Assembly (NCBI GenBank): GCA_958405195.1
Contig: CATYDM010000026.1
Location: forward strand, 1-27,749
Reading direction: 5' to 3'
Length of the DNA: 27,749 nt
Source: an uncultured Collinsella sp.
Lineage (GTDB): Bacteria; Actinomycetota; Coriobacteriia; Coriobacteriales; Coriobacteriaceae
Shown: one piece after another, positions 7,948-17,927 of the stretch
Position numbering within the stretch: position 1 is the stretch's first letter
How the letters are laid out: each line of letters starts with the position of its first letter
Notes under the pieces: model-generated
Told to the model about the DNA's origin: nothing
The model's input: the letters and a program-made list of their open reading frames with translations, nothing else
Database searches by the model: none
Position numbers and translations under genes: made by a program

Positions 7948-9453
7948 ATGGAGCGTGCAAGCGGCGTCCTCATGCCCGTCTCATCTCTGCCCGGACCATA
8001 CGGAATCGGCGGCTTTGGCTGGAATGCCTACGACTTCGTCGATTTTCTCGCCTCGTGCAAACAACATTACTGGCAGATTCTGCCCCTTACGACGACCAGC
8101 TATGGCGATTCGCCCTATCAGTCGTTCTCGGCCCGCGCAGGCAACCCCAACTTTATCGACTTTGCCGAGCTTATCGAGGCAGGGTATCTGGAGCAGCGCG
8201 ATATCGATGGCGTGTATCTGGGATCCGACCCCAGCAATGTCGACTACGGTGCCATCTTTGGTGGCCGCCGTCAGATTCTCGACCGCGCCGCCGAGCGCTT
8301 TGCCGCCGACAAGCCGGCCGATTTCGATGACTTTATCCAGGCCAACGAGGACTGGCTCATCCCCTACTGTGAGTTCATGACCGTCAAAGAGGAGTGCGGT
8401 CTCAAGGCGTTTTGGGAGTGGCCCGCGGAGCTCCGCACCCGCGGCGAGGCTTCCGCCAAGGTCTGCGCCGACCATCCGGCGCGTATGCTCTACCACCAGA
8501 TGACGCAGTACTTCTTCGATCGCCAGTGGAGCCGCCTCAAGGCCTATGCCAACGAGCGCGACATTCTCATCATCGGCGACCTGCCCATCTATGTCTCGCG
8601 TGACTCCGTCGAGATGTGGGCGACGCCTGAGCTCTTTAAGATCGACGCCGCCGGCAATCCCGTGAGCGTCGCCGGCACGCCGCCCGACCAGTTCTCGGCC
8701 ACCGGCCAGTACTGGGGCAACCCCATCTACGACTGGGACGCCATGGAGTCCGACGGCTTCTCCTGGTGGGAGGGCCGCATTCGCGCCGCCCTCGACATGT
8801 ACGACGTCATCCGCCTGGATCACTTCCGCGGCTTCGAGGCCTATTGGGAGGTGCCGTTCTCCTCTCCCGATTCGTCCTACGGTTCGTGGACGCAGGGTCC
8901 CGGCCTCAAGTTCTTCAAGACGCTCGAGGAAAAGCTCGGCACGCTGCCCATCATCGCCGAGGACTTGGGCTTCCTCACCCCCGGCGTCATCGACATGCGC
9001 GACAACTCGGGCTTCCCCGGCATGAAGATCCTGCAGTTTGCCTTTGAGGGCACCAACTCGTACTACCTGCCGCATAACTACATCGCCAACACCGTCGCCT
9101 ATGTGGGCACCCACGACAACGAGACGGCACGCGGTTGGTTTGAGGGAACGGCCACCCCGCGTCAGCGCGAGCAGGCAGCCCTGTACACCCATCAGCAGGC
9201 CGGCGAACCCATGGCAGATGCACTCAACCGCACCATCGCCGCCAGCGTGAGCGACACGTGCATCTACACCATGCAGGACCTGCTCAACTTGGGCAACGAG
9301 GCGCGCATCAACACCCCTGCCACGCTGGGCGGCAACTGGACCTGGCGCATGCTCGACGGCGCCATCACCCGCGAGCTCGAGCACAAACTCACCGACTGGA
9401 CCGAGACCTACTTCCGCATCCCGTCGGAAGCCGAAATCGAGCTTCCTCAATAG
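7948..9453 (+). CDS. malQ: 4-alpha-glucanotransferase (amylomaltase)
   Basis: GH77 cytosolic disproportionating enzyme that transfers alpha-1,4-glucan segments between maltodextrins and releases glucose, feeding longer chains to the phosphorylase encoded next. 501 residues from ATG 7948, the usual length of the short (Thermus-like) type. Family start motif RASGVLMPVSSLPGPYGIGG is at the N-terminus. Catalytic residues: nucleophile Asp291 in RLDHFRGFEAYW, acid/base Glu338 in IAEDLG, Asp390 in GTHDNE. The frame is open from TTG 7933 and GTG 7936. ATG 7948 is preferred because GGTGAG lies 7 bases upstream and the family N-terminus starts there, but AAGAAGG before 7933 leaves the GTG possible. Followed by glgP, with a GC-rich hairpin between. 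Confidence 0.94.
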   Translation: MERASGVLMPVSSLPGPYGIGGFGWNAYDFVDFLASCKQHYWQILPLTTTSYGDSPYQSFSARAGNPNFIDFAELIEAGYLEQRDIDGVYLGSDPSNVDYGAIFGGRRQILDRAAERFAADKPADFDDFIQANEDWLIPYCEFMTVKEECGLKAFWEWPAELRTRGEASAKVCADHPARMLYHQMTQYFFDRQWSRLKAYANERDILIIGDLPIYVSRDSVEMWATPELFKIDAAGNPVSVAGTPPDQFSATGQYWGNPIYDWDAMESDGFSWWEGRIRAALDMYDVIRLDHFRGFEAYWEVPFSSPDSSYGSWTQGPGLKFFKTLEEKLGTLPIIAEDLGFLTPGVIDMRDNSGFPGMKILQFAFEGTNSYYLPHNYIANTVAYVGTHDNETARGWFEGTATPRQREQAALYTHQQAGEPMADALNRTIAASVSDTCIYTMQDLLNLGNEARINTPATLGGNWTWRMLDGAITRELEHKLTDWTETYFRIPSEAEIELPQ

Positions 9454-9501
9454 GAGCTACCGCGCCCAACCCCTCCCCACCGTGCGGACGCGCTTGCTTT
9501 T

Positions 9502-9535
9502 CCCGCGCGAGGCCACCCCAATCCCCTCGCGCGGG
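9502..9535 (+). terminator. Hairpin between malQ and glgP (partial terminator or stabiliser)
   Basis: Perfect 11-base stem CCCGCGCGAGG/CCTCGCGCGGG (9502-9512 with 9525-9535) with a 12-base loop, followed only by CTTCTTATG, so the T-tract is weak. It would allow read-through into glgP at reduced level or protect the malQ mRNA end. Confidence 0.65.
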
Positions 9536-9581
9536 CTTCTTATGAATTGCAGACATGAAACAACCCATCACAGGAGAAAAC

Positions 9582-11849
<2,268 letters not shown>

Positions 11850-11877
11850 TTTCGCTTCCCTTACCCATCCTCTTGAG

Positions 11878-11910
11878 AAACGGAGTCGTGGCGACACGGC
11901 TCCGTTTTTT
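11878..11910 (+). terminator. glgP intrinsic terminator
   Basis: 13-base stem (11878-11890 with 11895-11907, one G-T wobble) with GCGA loop and T6 run at 11905-11910. Confidence 0.93.
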
Positions 11911-11950
11911 GTGCCCGCACGTTACCCTGTGACCCGACTCGGCCAAACAA

Positions 11951-12167
11951 TCTCGATCCGTAACAACTACTCGGTAAAAACGGTCCCAGCTGTTACAGAT
12001 TGAGACATACCAGCCCCTCCCCTTGGGTTTATCTCAATCTGTAACATCTAGCAGCTGAAATTCACCTTTGGTGTTACAGATTTAGATGAAATGGTTAGCT
12101 CAGCGGAACCGTCTCGATCTGTAACATCTAACGTCCGAAATCGGCCCTACCCGTTACAGATCGAGAC
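11951..12167. repeat. Array of six alternating half-sites (three ~57-base palindromic units)
   Basis: The half-site TCTCGATCTGTAACA and its reverse complement alternate, starting at 11951 (+), 11991 (-), 12031 (+), 12072 (-), 12111 (+) and ~12152 (-). Steps are therefore about 40 bases and like-oriented sites recur every ~80. The three + to - pairs (11951-12006, 12031-12087, 12111-12167) are related units: their inner spacers share the pattern CTA...GAAAT, while the 23-24-base gaps between pairs are unrelated. It occupies the convergent gap between glgP and the ABC ATPase gene, between their terminators. No function is known to me; a REP-like element or protein-binding array is possible. Confidence 0.8.
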
Positions 12168-12199
12168 AAACGACCGGCCAGACAACCCCAACACAAAGA

Positions 12200-12238
12200 A
12201 AGGCTCCCCTCTCGCCCAGTGGACGGGAGGGGAGCCTT
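12200..12238 (-). terminator. Terminator of the ABC transporter operon
   Basis: 12-base perfect stem AAGGCTCCCCTC/GAGGGGAGCCTT (12200-12211 with 12227-12238). On the minus strand it is followed by TTCTTTG, so it ends the operon running from 16672 to 12307. Confidence 0.85.
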
Positions 12239-12306
12239 ATATGTGACCACGGCAAAAGGATGGCAAAGCCGCAGTCGCCCAAAAGGAGGGCCTGGATGCA
12301 CCGGGC

Positions 12307-13506
12307 CTAGATAAGGTTCTTGCCAGACACCTTATCGAAGAGATGGGTCGCGTTCTTCTCGAACTTGAACCAGATGGGGTCGCCCGCCTTGAGCGCACCC
12401 TTGGCCTCAAGGTCGACAACGGGAATGATCAAGACGAACTGGCCGTCGGGAGCGGTCACGTGGACATGCTCGGTCGAACCCATGAGCTCGGTCACCTCGA
12501 CGGTACCCTGGAGCGCGCCCTCCTCGTCCTTGTCGGCAAGCAGAATCTGCTCGGGGCGCACGCCGGCCGTGATCTCCTTCACGTCGCCGCCGTCCCAGTT
12601 GAGAGCAAGCTGGGCGCAGGTCTCGGGGGCGAGCGCCACGTTCATATCCTCGGTCTTGACGGTAAAGGCGTTGCCCGAGCGCACCAGCTGGGCATCGAAG
12701 AAGTTCATCTGCGGCACGCCGATAAAGCCGGCGACGAAGATGTTCGCGGGATGGTTGAAGACCTCCTGCGGGGTGGCGATCTGCTGGACGACGCCGTCCT
12801 TCATGACCACGATACGGTCACCGAGGGTCATAGCCTCGGTCTGGTCGTGAGTAACGTAGATGAAGGTGCCCTTGATCTCGTGACGCAGCTTAATGAGCTC
12901 GGCTCGCATCTGGTTACGCAGCTTGGCGTCCAGGTTGGACAGCGGCTCGTCCATCAGGAAGACCTTGGGGTCTCGCACGATGGCGCGGCCGATGGCGACA
13001 CGCTGACGCTGACCGCCGGAGAGCGCCTTGGGCTTACGGTCGAGGTACTCGGTAATACCCAAGATCTCGGCAGCAGAGCGAACCTTGCGGTCGATCTCGT
13101 CCTTGGGGACCTTCTTGAGCTCAAGTGTAAACGCCATGTTCTCGTACACCGTCATATTGGGGTACAGAGCATAGCTCTGGAACACCATGGCGATGTCGCG
13201 GTCCTTGGGCGCCACGTCGTTGACGCGCTTGCCGTCGATGAGCACGTCGCCCGAGGTAATGTCCTCCAGGCCGGCGACCATGCGCATCGTCGTGGACTTA
13301 CCGCAGCCAGAGGGGCCAACGAGGACGATGAACTCCTGGTCGTGAACGGTGAGGTTGAAGTCCTCTACAGCGAGCACACCGTCCTCAGTAACCTTGAGGT
13401 TGTGCTTCTTCTCCTCGGTCTTCTTCTTTTTGCCAAAGAAGCCCTTCTTTTTTGACTCGTTGTTGGGATACACCTTCTGAACATGTTTGAGAACGATCTC
13501 GGCCAT
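12307..13506 (-). CDS. msmK: Carbohydrate ABC transporter ATPase (MsmK/UgpC/MalK family)
   Basis: Cytoplasmic ATP-hydrolysing subunit energising the adjacent permease pair. 399 residues versus ~365-375 for the family. Walker A GPSGCGKST (64-72), signature LSGGQRQR, Walker B VFLMDEPLSNLD and the H-loop YVTHDQTEAM are intact; the C-terminal ~130 residues form the MalK-type OB/TOBE regulatory domain (GVRPEQILL). Odd: residues ~16-43, between the first two beta strands, hold an extra Lys-rich loop (KKKGFFGKKKKTEEKK, ten Lys in twenty residues) that normal family members lack, accounting for the extra length. GAAAGG precedes the ATG. Last gene of the operon; many relatives serve several importers. 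Confidence 0.94.
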   Translation of the reverse strand: MAEIVLKHVQKVYPNNESKKKGFFGKKKKTEEKKHNLKVTEDGVLAVEDFNLTVHDQEFIVLVGPSGCGKSTTMRMVAGLEDITSGDVLIDGKRVNDVAPKDRDIAMVFQSYALYPNMTVYENMAFTLELKKVPKDEIDRKVRSAAEILGITEYLDRKPKALSGGQRQRVAIGRAIVRDPKVFLMDEPLSNLDAKLRNQMRAELIKLRHEIKGTFIYVTHDQTEAMTLGDRIVVMKDGVVQQIATPQEVFNHPANIFVAGFIGVPQMNFFDAQLVRSGNAFTVKTEDMNVALAPETCAQLALNWDGGDVKEITAGVRPEQILLADKDEEGALQGTVEVTELMGSTEHVHVTAPDGQFVLIIPVVDLEAKGALKAGDPIWFKFEKNATHLFDKVSGKNLI

Positions 13507-13524
13507 GTCTCTACCTTTCGATAT

Positions 13525-13549
13525 GCGGCGCCGCGCTGAGGGGCGCCGC
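13525..13549 (-). other. Intra-operon hairpin before the ATPase gene
   Basis: 8-base stem GCGGCGCC/GGCGCCGC (13525-13532 with 13542-13549) in the 68-base gap between the second permease and the ATPase gene; no T-tract. Probably an mRNA processing or stability element. Confidence 0.5.
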
Positions 13550-13574
13550 AGAAACTTGCAAAACAGTTACGGCA

Positions 13575-14414
13575 TCAGCCCTTGACGGCACCTGCCACCA
13601 CGCCGTCGATGATGTACTTCTGACAGAGGATGTACATGATAACGATGGGGATAACGACCATCATGATGCAGGCCATCATGGGGCCGAGCTCGACGTGGCC
13701 GTAGCCGCCGCGGAAGTACTGGATCAAGATAGGAATGGTCTTGTACTTGGTGGAGTCGAGCGTAAGGTAGGGCAGCAGATAGTCGTTCCAGACCCACATG
13801 GTCTCGAGGATGCCGACCGAAAGATAGGTGGGCTTCATGATGGGAAGGACGATCTTAAAGAACACCTGGACCGGGTTGCAGCCGTCGATCATGGCCGCCT
13901 CTTCGATCTCGAGCGGAATGTTCTTTACAAAGCCGGCGAACATAAAGACCGCCAGGCCCGCGCCAAAGCCGAGGTAGATAAAGCAGATGTTGAACGGCGT
14001 GTTGAAGCCGATGCGGTCCGCCAAATTGGACAGCGTGAACATGAGCATCTGGAAGGGCACGACCATCGAGAAGACGAACAGGTAATAGAAGAAGTTCGAG
14101 ATCTTGCTGTTGACGCGCACTACGTACCAAGCACACATGGAGCAGCACACCAGAATCAGCACGACCGACGTGACCGTAATGATGAGCGAGTACATAAATG
14201 CCGAGGCAAAGCCCTGCTCGTTAAGGGCATGCATGTAGTTTGCGAGGCCGTTGAACGTCTCGGGCGTGAGCAGATCGAATGCCGTGGTGGTGCTGATTGC
14301 AGTTGCCTTTTTAAAGGAATTGAGCGCAATCATGAACACGGGGTAGATCCACGCGAGCGACAGAATCGTAAAGAAAATCGAGAGCGCGCGGTTGATAACC
14401 TTATCGCGTTTCAT
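13575..14414 (-). CDS. Carbohydrate ABC transporter permease (MalG/MsmG type)
   Basis: Inner-membrane subunit of a CUT1-type importer, 279 residues with six predicted hydrophobic segments (first near 12-32). The ATPase-docking EAA motif is clear at EIEEAAMIDGCNPVQVF..IVLP. The typical C-terminal QKYIIDGVVAGAVKG matches MalG/UgpE-like proteins (consensus QRYIVxGLTAGAVKG). Its ATG overlaps the stop of the upstream permease by one base (TAATG) and its GGAGGTG ribosome site lies inside that gene, so the two are translationally coupled. Substrate is not determined by sequence; genomic context suggests an alpha-glucoside or maltodextrin. Confidence 0.93.
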   Translation of the reverse strand: MKRDKVINRALSIFFTILSLAWIYPVFMIALNSFKKATAISTTTAFDLLTPETFNGLANYMHALNEQGFASAFMYSLIITVTSVVLILVCCSMCAWYVVRVNSKISNFFYYLFVFSMVVPFQMLMFTLSNLADRIGFNTPFNICFIYLGFGAGLAVFMFAGFVKNIPLEIEEAAMIDGCNPVQVFFKIVLPIMKPTYLSVGILETMWVWNDYLLPYLTLDSTKYKTIPILIQYFRGGYGHVELGPMMACIMMVVIPIVIMYILCQKYIIDGVVAGAVKG

Positions 14415-15268
14415 TACTGCTGCACCTCCTTGGACCTCGTGGCCTTAAGCTGAATCATGGAGATGGCTACGACCAGGATGCAGAAGATAACCGCCTTGGC
14501 CTGACCGATGCCCTGCCATGCGATACCGGCACGCGAATAGAACGTGTTGTAGATGTTCAGGGCGAGCATCTCGGTGGAGTGCGCGGGGGCGCCGCCGGTA
14601 AGGGCAAGGTTCTGGTCGAACAGCTTAAAGCCGTTGGTGATGGACAGGAACAGGCAGATGGTGATGGTCGGCATCAGGTTAGGGATCTTAACCTTCCAAA
14701 ACGTCTGCCATGCCGTGGCACCGTCGACCTTGGCGGCCTCGATGTAGTCGGACGGAATGGACTGCAGACCAGCGATGTAGATAATCATCATGTAGCCGAC
14801 CTGCTGCCACAGGGTCAGGATGATAAGGCCCCAGAAGCCAGCAGCAGAGTTAAGGGCGATGAGCTGGGCGCCCACGTTGGAGAGCAGGCAGTTGATCAGA
14901 ATCTGCCAGATGTAGCCCAGCACGATGCCGCCGATCAGGTTAGGCATAAAGAAGATCGTACGGAAGATGTTGGTGCCCTTGAGCGCTTTGCGGGTGAGCG
15001 CCTGCGCGATGGCGAGGGCGATCACGTTGATGAGCACCGTCGACAGGAAGGCAAACGCCACGGTAAAGAAGAACGACGTGGCAAACTGCGGATCGGACAG
15101 TGCGCGCACGTAGTTCTCGATACCGACAAAGTGCGTGTTGTTGATCGTAATAAACTGGCAGAACGAGAGATAGAAACCCTGGATAAAGGGGATCACGAAC
15201 CCGATCATAAACGCCAGACACGTGGGCAGCATAAAGAGCGGCCACCAGCGCTTGAGTGCTTTGCCCAT
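14414..15268 (-). CDS. Carbohydrate ABC transporter permease (MalF/MsmF type)
   Basis: Partner membrane subunit, 284 residues, six hydrophobic segments beginning with FMLPTCLAFMIGFVIPF near residues 12-28. The EAA loop is DYIEAAKVDGATAWQTFWKVKIPNLMP. The C-terminal segment GIGQAKAVIFCILVVAISMIQL is typical of MsmF/UgpA-like proteins rather than the longer E. coli MalF (which carries an extra periplasmic P2 domain). AAAGGACCC precedes the ATG. Second gene of the operon after the binding protein, separated from it by a hairpin. Confidence 0.93.
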   Translation of the reverse strand: MGKALKRWWPLFMLPTCLAFMIGFVIPFIQGFYLSFCQFITINNTHFVGIENYVRALSDPQFATSFFFTVAFAFLSTVLINVIALAIAQALTRKALKGTNIFRTIFFMPNLIGGIVLGYIWQILINCLLSNVGAQLIALNSAAGFWGLIILTLWQQVGYMMIIYIAGLQSIPSDYIEAAKVDGATAWQTFWKVKIPNLMPTITICLFLSITNGFKLFDQNLALTGGAPAHSTEMLALNIYNTFYSRAGIAWQGIGQAKAVIFCILVVAISMIQLKATRSKEVQQ

Positions 15269-15288
15269 AGAAGGGTCCTTTCAATATG

Positions 15289-15324
15289 CAGGGGGCGGGC
15301 AAACCAACGTCTGCCCGCCCCCTG
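15289..15324 (-). other. Hairpin between binding-protein and permease genes
   Basis: Perfect 13-base GC-rich stem CAGGGGGCGGGCA/TGCCCGCCCCCTG (15289-15301 with 15312-15324), loop of ten bases, no T-run. Such hairpins after the binding-protein gene commonly stabilise its mRNA so it is made in excess over the permeases. Confidence 0.7.
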
Positions 15325-15355
15325 TCGCTAATCAGATAGCTTGGGCAGCAACTGC

Positions 15356-16672
15356 TTACTCGGAAGCAGCCTTCTCGGTCTTCCAGCCATCGACGAAGGC
15401 GTTCTTGACGCCGTCCCACTTGCTGTTGTCGGCAGCATAGGCGATCAGAGCCTGCTTGAGGTTCTTCTTCCACTCCTCAGAGGGGATGTAAACGAAGTCC
15501 CAAGCGACGGTCTTCTTGCCGTCCTTGGCCATGGCAACGGCCTGCTGCGAGAAGACGTTGGTGGTCTCCTTAGCGCTCTTGAACGGGGCAGTCAGACCCA
15601 TCTTGTCAGCGATGATGCTGGTGGCGGTGTCAGAAGTGACGCACCAATACATGAAGTCCTCGGTGGCCTTCTGGGCATCCTCGGAAGCCTGGGAGCTGAC
15701 GCACCAGTAATTCTCGCCGCCGGAGCACAGGCCCTGGTTCTCCTCGCCGTCGACACCGATGTAGATCGGCATCATGCCAATCTGATCGTCGGTCATGCCG
15801 GCCTTGGTGAGGTCAGAGTAAGCCCAGGAGCCGTTCTGATAGAAAACGGCCTTGCCGGTTGCGAACTCGTTGGTGGCGTCGTCGCCGGTCTTGGAGGCAA
15901 GCTGCGAAGGATCGCAGGTGGAGTCGGTGATGTACAGGTCGAAGATCTGTTTGAAGTTGTCGAGATACTCGCCCTTGATCTCGTCGTCCTCCTGGTTGTG
16001 CTCCTTCTCGAACTCGTAGTAGAGCGGGAGGTTGGCGAGGTGGGTGGTATAGCGCCAGCTGGAGGAGTCATCCATGCCGGCAGAAGTGAAGGCACCCTCA
16101 ACACCAAGCTCGTCCTTGCGGGCCTGGATATCGTCGGCACAAGCCTTCAGCTTGTCGAAGGAGTTGATGTCCTCGGCCTTGTAGCCAGCCTTCTCGAGCA
16201 GCTGCTTGTTGTAGATGATGCCGTAGCTCTCCTGGACCCAGTCGATGCCCAGATCCTTGCCATCGGACTGCAGAGCCAGGGAGTCGTCAATGAGCTCACC
16301 GCGGAGCTTGGTATCGGACAGGTCGGCGCAGTAATCCTTCCAGTTCTTAAGACCGGTGGGGCCGTTGACCTGGAACAGGGTCGGAGCGGAGCTCTTGGAC
16401 ATCTCGGACTTGAGCTTCTCCTCGTAGGTGTTGGAGGCGGCGGTCACGATCTTGACCTCGACGCCCTTCTCCTTCTTATAGGCCTTGGCGATCTCCTTCC
16501 ACTCCTTGTCGACCTCGGGCTTGAATTGGAGGAAGTAGACCTCGGCAGCGTCACCAGAAGCAGAGGAGCCGGAGCCGGCAGAACCACCGCAACCCACGAG
16601 GCCCAGACCAAGAACTGCAGCCGCGGAACCAGCAAAGCCCAGGAACTGCCTTCTGCTCATTTCGTTCTTCAT
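15356..16672 (-). CDS. Sugar ABC transporter substrate-binding lipoprotein
   Basis: Extracellular solute-binding protein family 1 (MalE/MsmE-like), 438 residues from the chosen start. The N-terminus has both a twin-arginine motif SRRQFLG (Arg7-Arg8) and a lipobox LVGC with lipidated Cys28, so export is probably Tat-dependent followed by membrane anchoring. A Gly/Ser-rich tether (29-45) precedes the binding domain. The frame also opens from a GTG at 16690, but AAAGGGTGG lies inside that extension at the right distance for ATG 16672. First gene of the operon binding protein-permease-permease-ATPase. The ligand cannot be named from sequence; malQ/glgP nearby and shared operators favour maltodextrin or another alpha-glucoside. 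Confidence 0.93.
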   Translation of the reverse strand: MKNEMSRRQFLGFAGSAAAVLGLGLVGCGGSAGSGSSASGDAAEVYFLQFKPEVDKEWKEIAKAYKKEKGVEVKIVTAASNTYEEKLKSEMSKSSAPTLFQVNGPTGLKNWKDYCADLSDTKLRGELIDDSLALQSDGKDLGIDWVQESYGIIYNKQLLEKAGYKAEDINSFDKLKACADDIQARKDELGVEGAFTSAGMDDSSSWRYTTHLANLPLYYEFEKEHNQEDDEIKGEYLDNFKQIFDLYITDSTCDPSQLASKTGDDATNEFATGKAVFYQNGSWAYSDLTKAGMTDDQIGMMPIYIGVDGEENQGLCSGGENYWCVSSQASEDAQKATEDFMYWCVTSDTATSIIADKMGLTAPFKSAKETTNVFSQQAVAMAKDGKKTVAWDFVYIPSEEWKKNLKQALIAYAADNSKWDGVKNAFVDGWKTEKAASE

Positions 16673-16780
16673 TACAATCCACCCTTTCACACCGTGGCGG
16701 CACCCTTTGCCGCCGCCTTCGGAGATTGGCTCGGGGACTTTGCCCCTTTTGCTGATTTGAACGATACGCTATTTGGCTAG

Positions 16781-16867
16781 TTGTTTGAACAAGTATTACT
16801 AGAGCGGTAGAAAAACTTCGGTGAACGGTAATTTCAACTTGATACTTGACAAGTTTTGTATAAACAA
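16781..16867 (-). promoter_or_regulatory. ABC operon promoter with two GntR-type operators
   Basis: TTGTTTGAACAA (16781-16792) and TTGTATAAACAA (16856-16867) are near-perfect 12-base palindromes. On the minus strand a -10-like TAATAC (16793-16798) abuts the first site, which would then cover the transcription start. Between them CTTGACAAG (16847-16855 region) is another short palindrome. TreR/GntR-family operators of the form TTGTATATACAA are well known, so these are convincing targets for the regulator encoded just upstream. Confidence 0.68.
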
Positions 16868-16885
16868 TTATTTGTTATCGAATGC

Positions 16886-16940
16886 AGAGAAAACGCCCGT
16901 TCAAGCCGATGTACCGTCGGTTTGACCGGGCGTTTTCTCT
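16886..16940 (-). terminator. gntR terminator
   Basis: Perfect 14-base outer stem AGAGAAAACGCCCG/CGGGCGTTTTCTCT (16886-16899 with 16927-16940), extended inward by a TCAAGCCGA/TCGGTTTGA pairing. On the minus strand it follows the gntR stop by about 38 bases and separates it from the ABC operon promoter. Confidence 0.85.
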
Positions 16941-16978
16941 TTGAGGCCATGAGTCTCGTCAGGCTGCGAGCTAGCCGG

Positions 16979-17698
16979 CTATCGCTTGGAATTGACGCGG
17001 TAATGGAAGATCTCGGGGTGTGTGCGAGTGTGCGTCACCTCAAACAAGATGCCATCCGAGGTGTACGACTGACTCTCCATGACGGCAACGCAGTTGTATT
17101 TGCCGAGGTCAAGATAGCTGCAGTCCTCATCGTTGGCGAGCTCGACACTCACCGTACGACGGCTCGCCATCACTTTGACACCGCGCTTGTGCTCCAGATA
17201 GCCGTAAATAGAATCTGCCGCGATCTCGGGAGTCAGGCCCTTGGCGATCGACGCCAAAAAATAGCCATGGTCCACTTGGCGCGCGTTGCCGTTGAGGCTT
17301 CGGACACGCACTACGCGAATCAGCTCCTCGCCCACCTTAAAGCCTAGGCGACGAGAGAGCTGCTCGGTGCAAATCAAATGGTCAAAGGACTTAACGTCCG
17401 TCGATGCAACGGCATTGTTGCGTTTTGCGAACTCGCCAAACGACTCAACCTCTTCGAGTGCGCCCAACATGTCGGTTTCGCCCTTAAGCCAAATAACGCG
17501 CACGCCCTTGCCGTGTATGGGCTGCACAAACATCCCGTCGGCCAGCATGCTCAAAGCGCGGCGGACGGTATTGCGCGTGCAGCCAAATTCCGCGGTCAGC
17601 TCGGCTTCGGTTGGCAGCATCTCCTGAAACGCATAGGTCCCATTAATGATGCGCGAGCGTATTTCTCGGTAGATTCCTTCGTATATCGCTTTTGGCAT
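16979..17698 (-). CDS. GntR-family (HutC/TreR-like, UTRA) transcriptional regulator
   Basis: Predicted sugar-phosphate-responsive repressor of 239 residues. Residues ~5-70 are the GntR winged helix (IYREIRSRIINGTYAFQEMLPTEAELTAEFGCTRNTVRRALSMLADG), where LPTEAEL and TRNTVRRAL are diagnostic. Residues ~90-235 form the UTRA effector domain. GAGGTG lies upstream of ATG 17698. It is divergent from the PTS gene and upstream of the ABC operon, and TTGTTTAAAC palindromes lie in its own promoter region (17753-17762), at the PTS start and in front of the ABC operon and malQ. A role as local regulator of alpha-glucoside uptake is inferred. Confidence 0.93.
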   Translation of the reverse strand: MPKAIYEGIYREIRSRIINGTYAFQEMLPTEAELTAEFGCTRNTVRRALSMLADGMFVQPIHGKGVRVIWLKGETDMLGALEEVESFGEFAKRNNAVASTDVKSFDHLICTEQLSRRLGFKVGEELIRVVRVRSLNGNARQVDHGYFLASIAKGLTPEIAADSIYGYLEHKRGVKVMASRRTVSVELANDEDCSYLDLGKYNCVAVMESQSYTSDGILFEVTHTRTHPEIFHYRVNSKR

Positions 17699-17752
17699 TG
17701 TTTCACCTCTACATTATTCATTTCCGGCTAGGCACGATAGCATTTCTTAAAG

Positions 17753-17888
17753 TTGTTTAAACCGAATATCGGTAAAGCGACAGGATTTAACCGTTGACGG
17801 TTTCTGTCATGCCCAAATCGGTTTCGCTCAAAACTGCCGGTACGACAATCGTCTGGTCCTCTACAATGAATCCATTGTTTAAACGTTT
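17753..17888. promoter_or_regulatory. Divergent gntR/PTS control region with repeated operators
   Basis: TTGTTTAAAC occurs at 17753-17762 (gntR side) and again at 17875-17884 (PTS side). The second copy runs into AAACGTTT (17881-17888), resembling the palindromes at the xfp promoter, so GntR and LacI sites may overlap. TACAAT (17862-17867) is a plausible PTS -10 box. Two further inverted repeats, ACCGA-ATA-TCGGT (17761-17773) and AACCG-TTGA-CGGTT (~17788-17801), lie between. Confidence 0.6.
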
Positions 17889-17927
17889 CCCCACGCGCAA
17901 CGCGCCTCGATATTCGGAAGGCAGAAC

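Noticed and set aside
7981..9450. 489-codon open frame opposite malQ
   Set aside because: Same reason: shadow of a conserved gene in high-GC DNA.
11951..12167. CRISPR array
   Set aside because: Half-sites alternate in orientation, are only ~15 bases long, and the inner spacers are related to each other; no cas genes are present.
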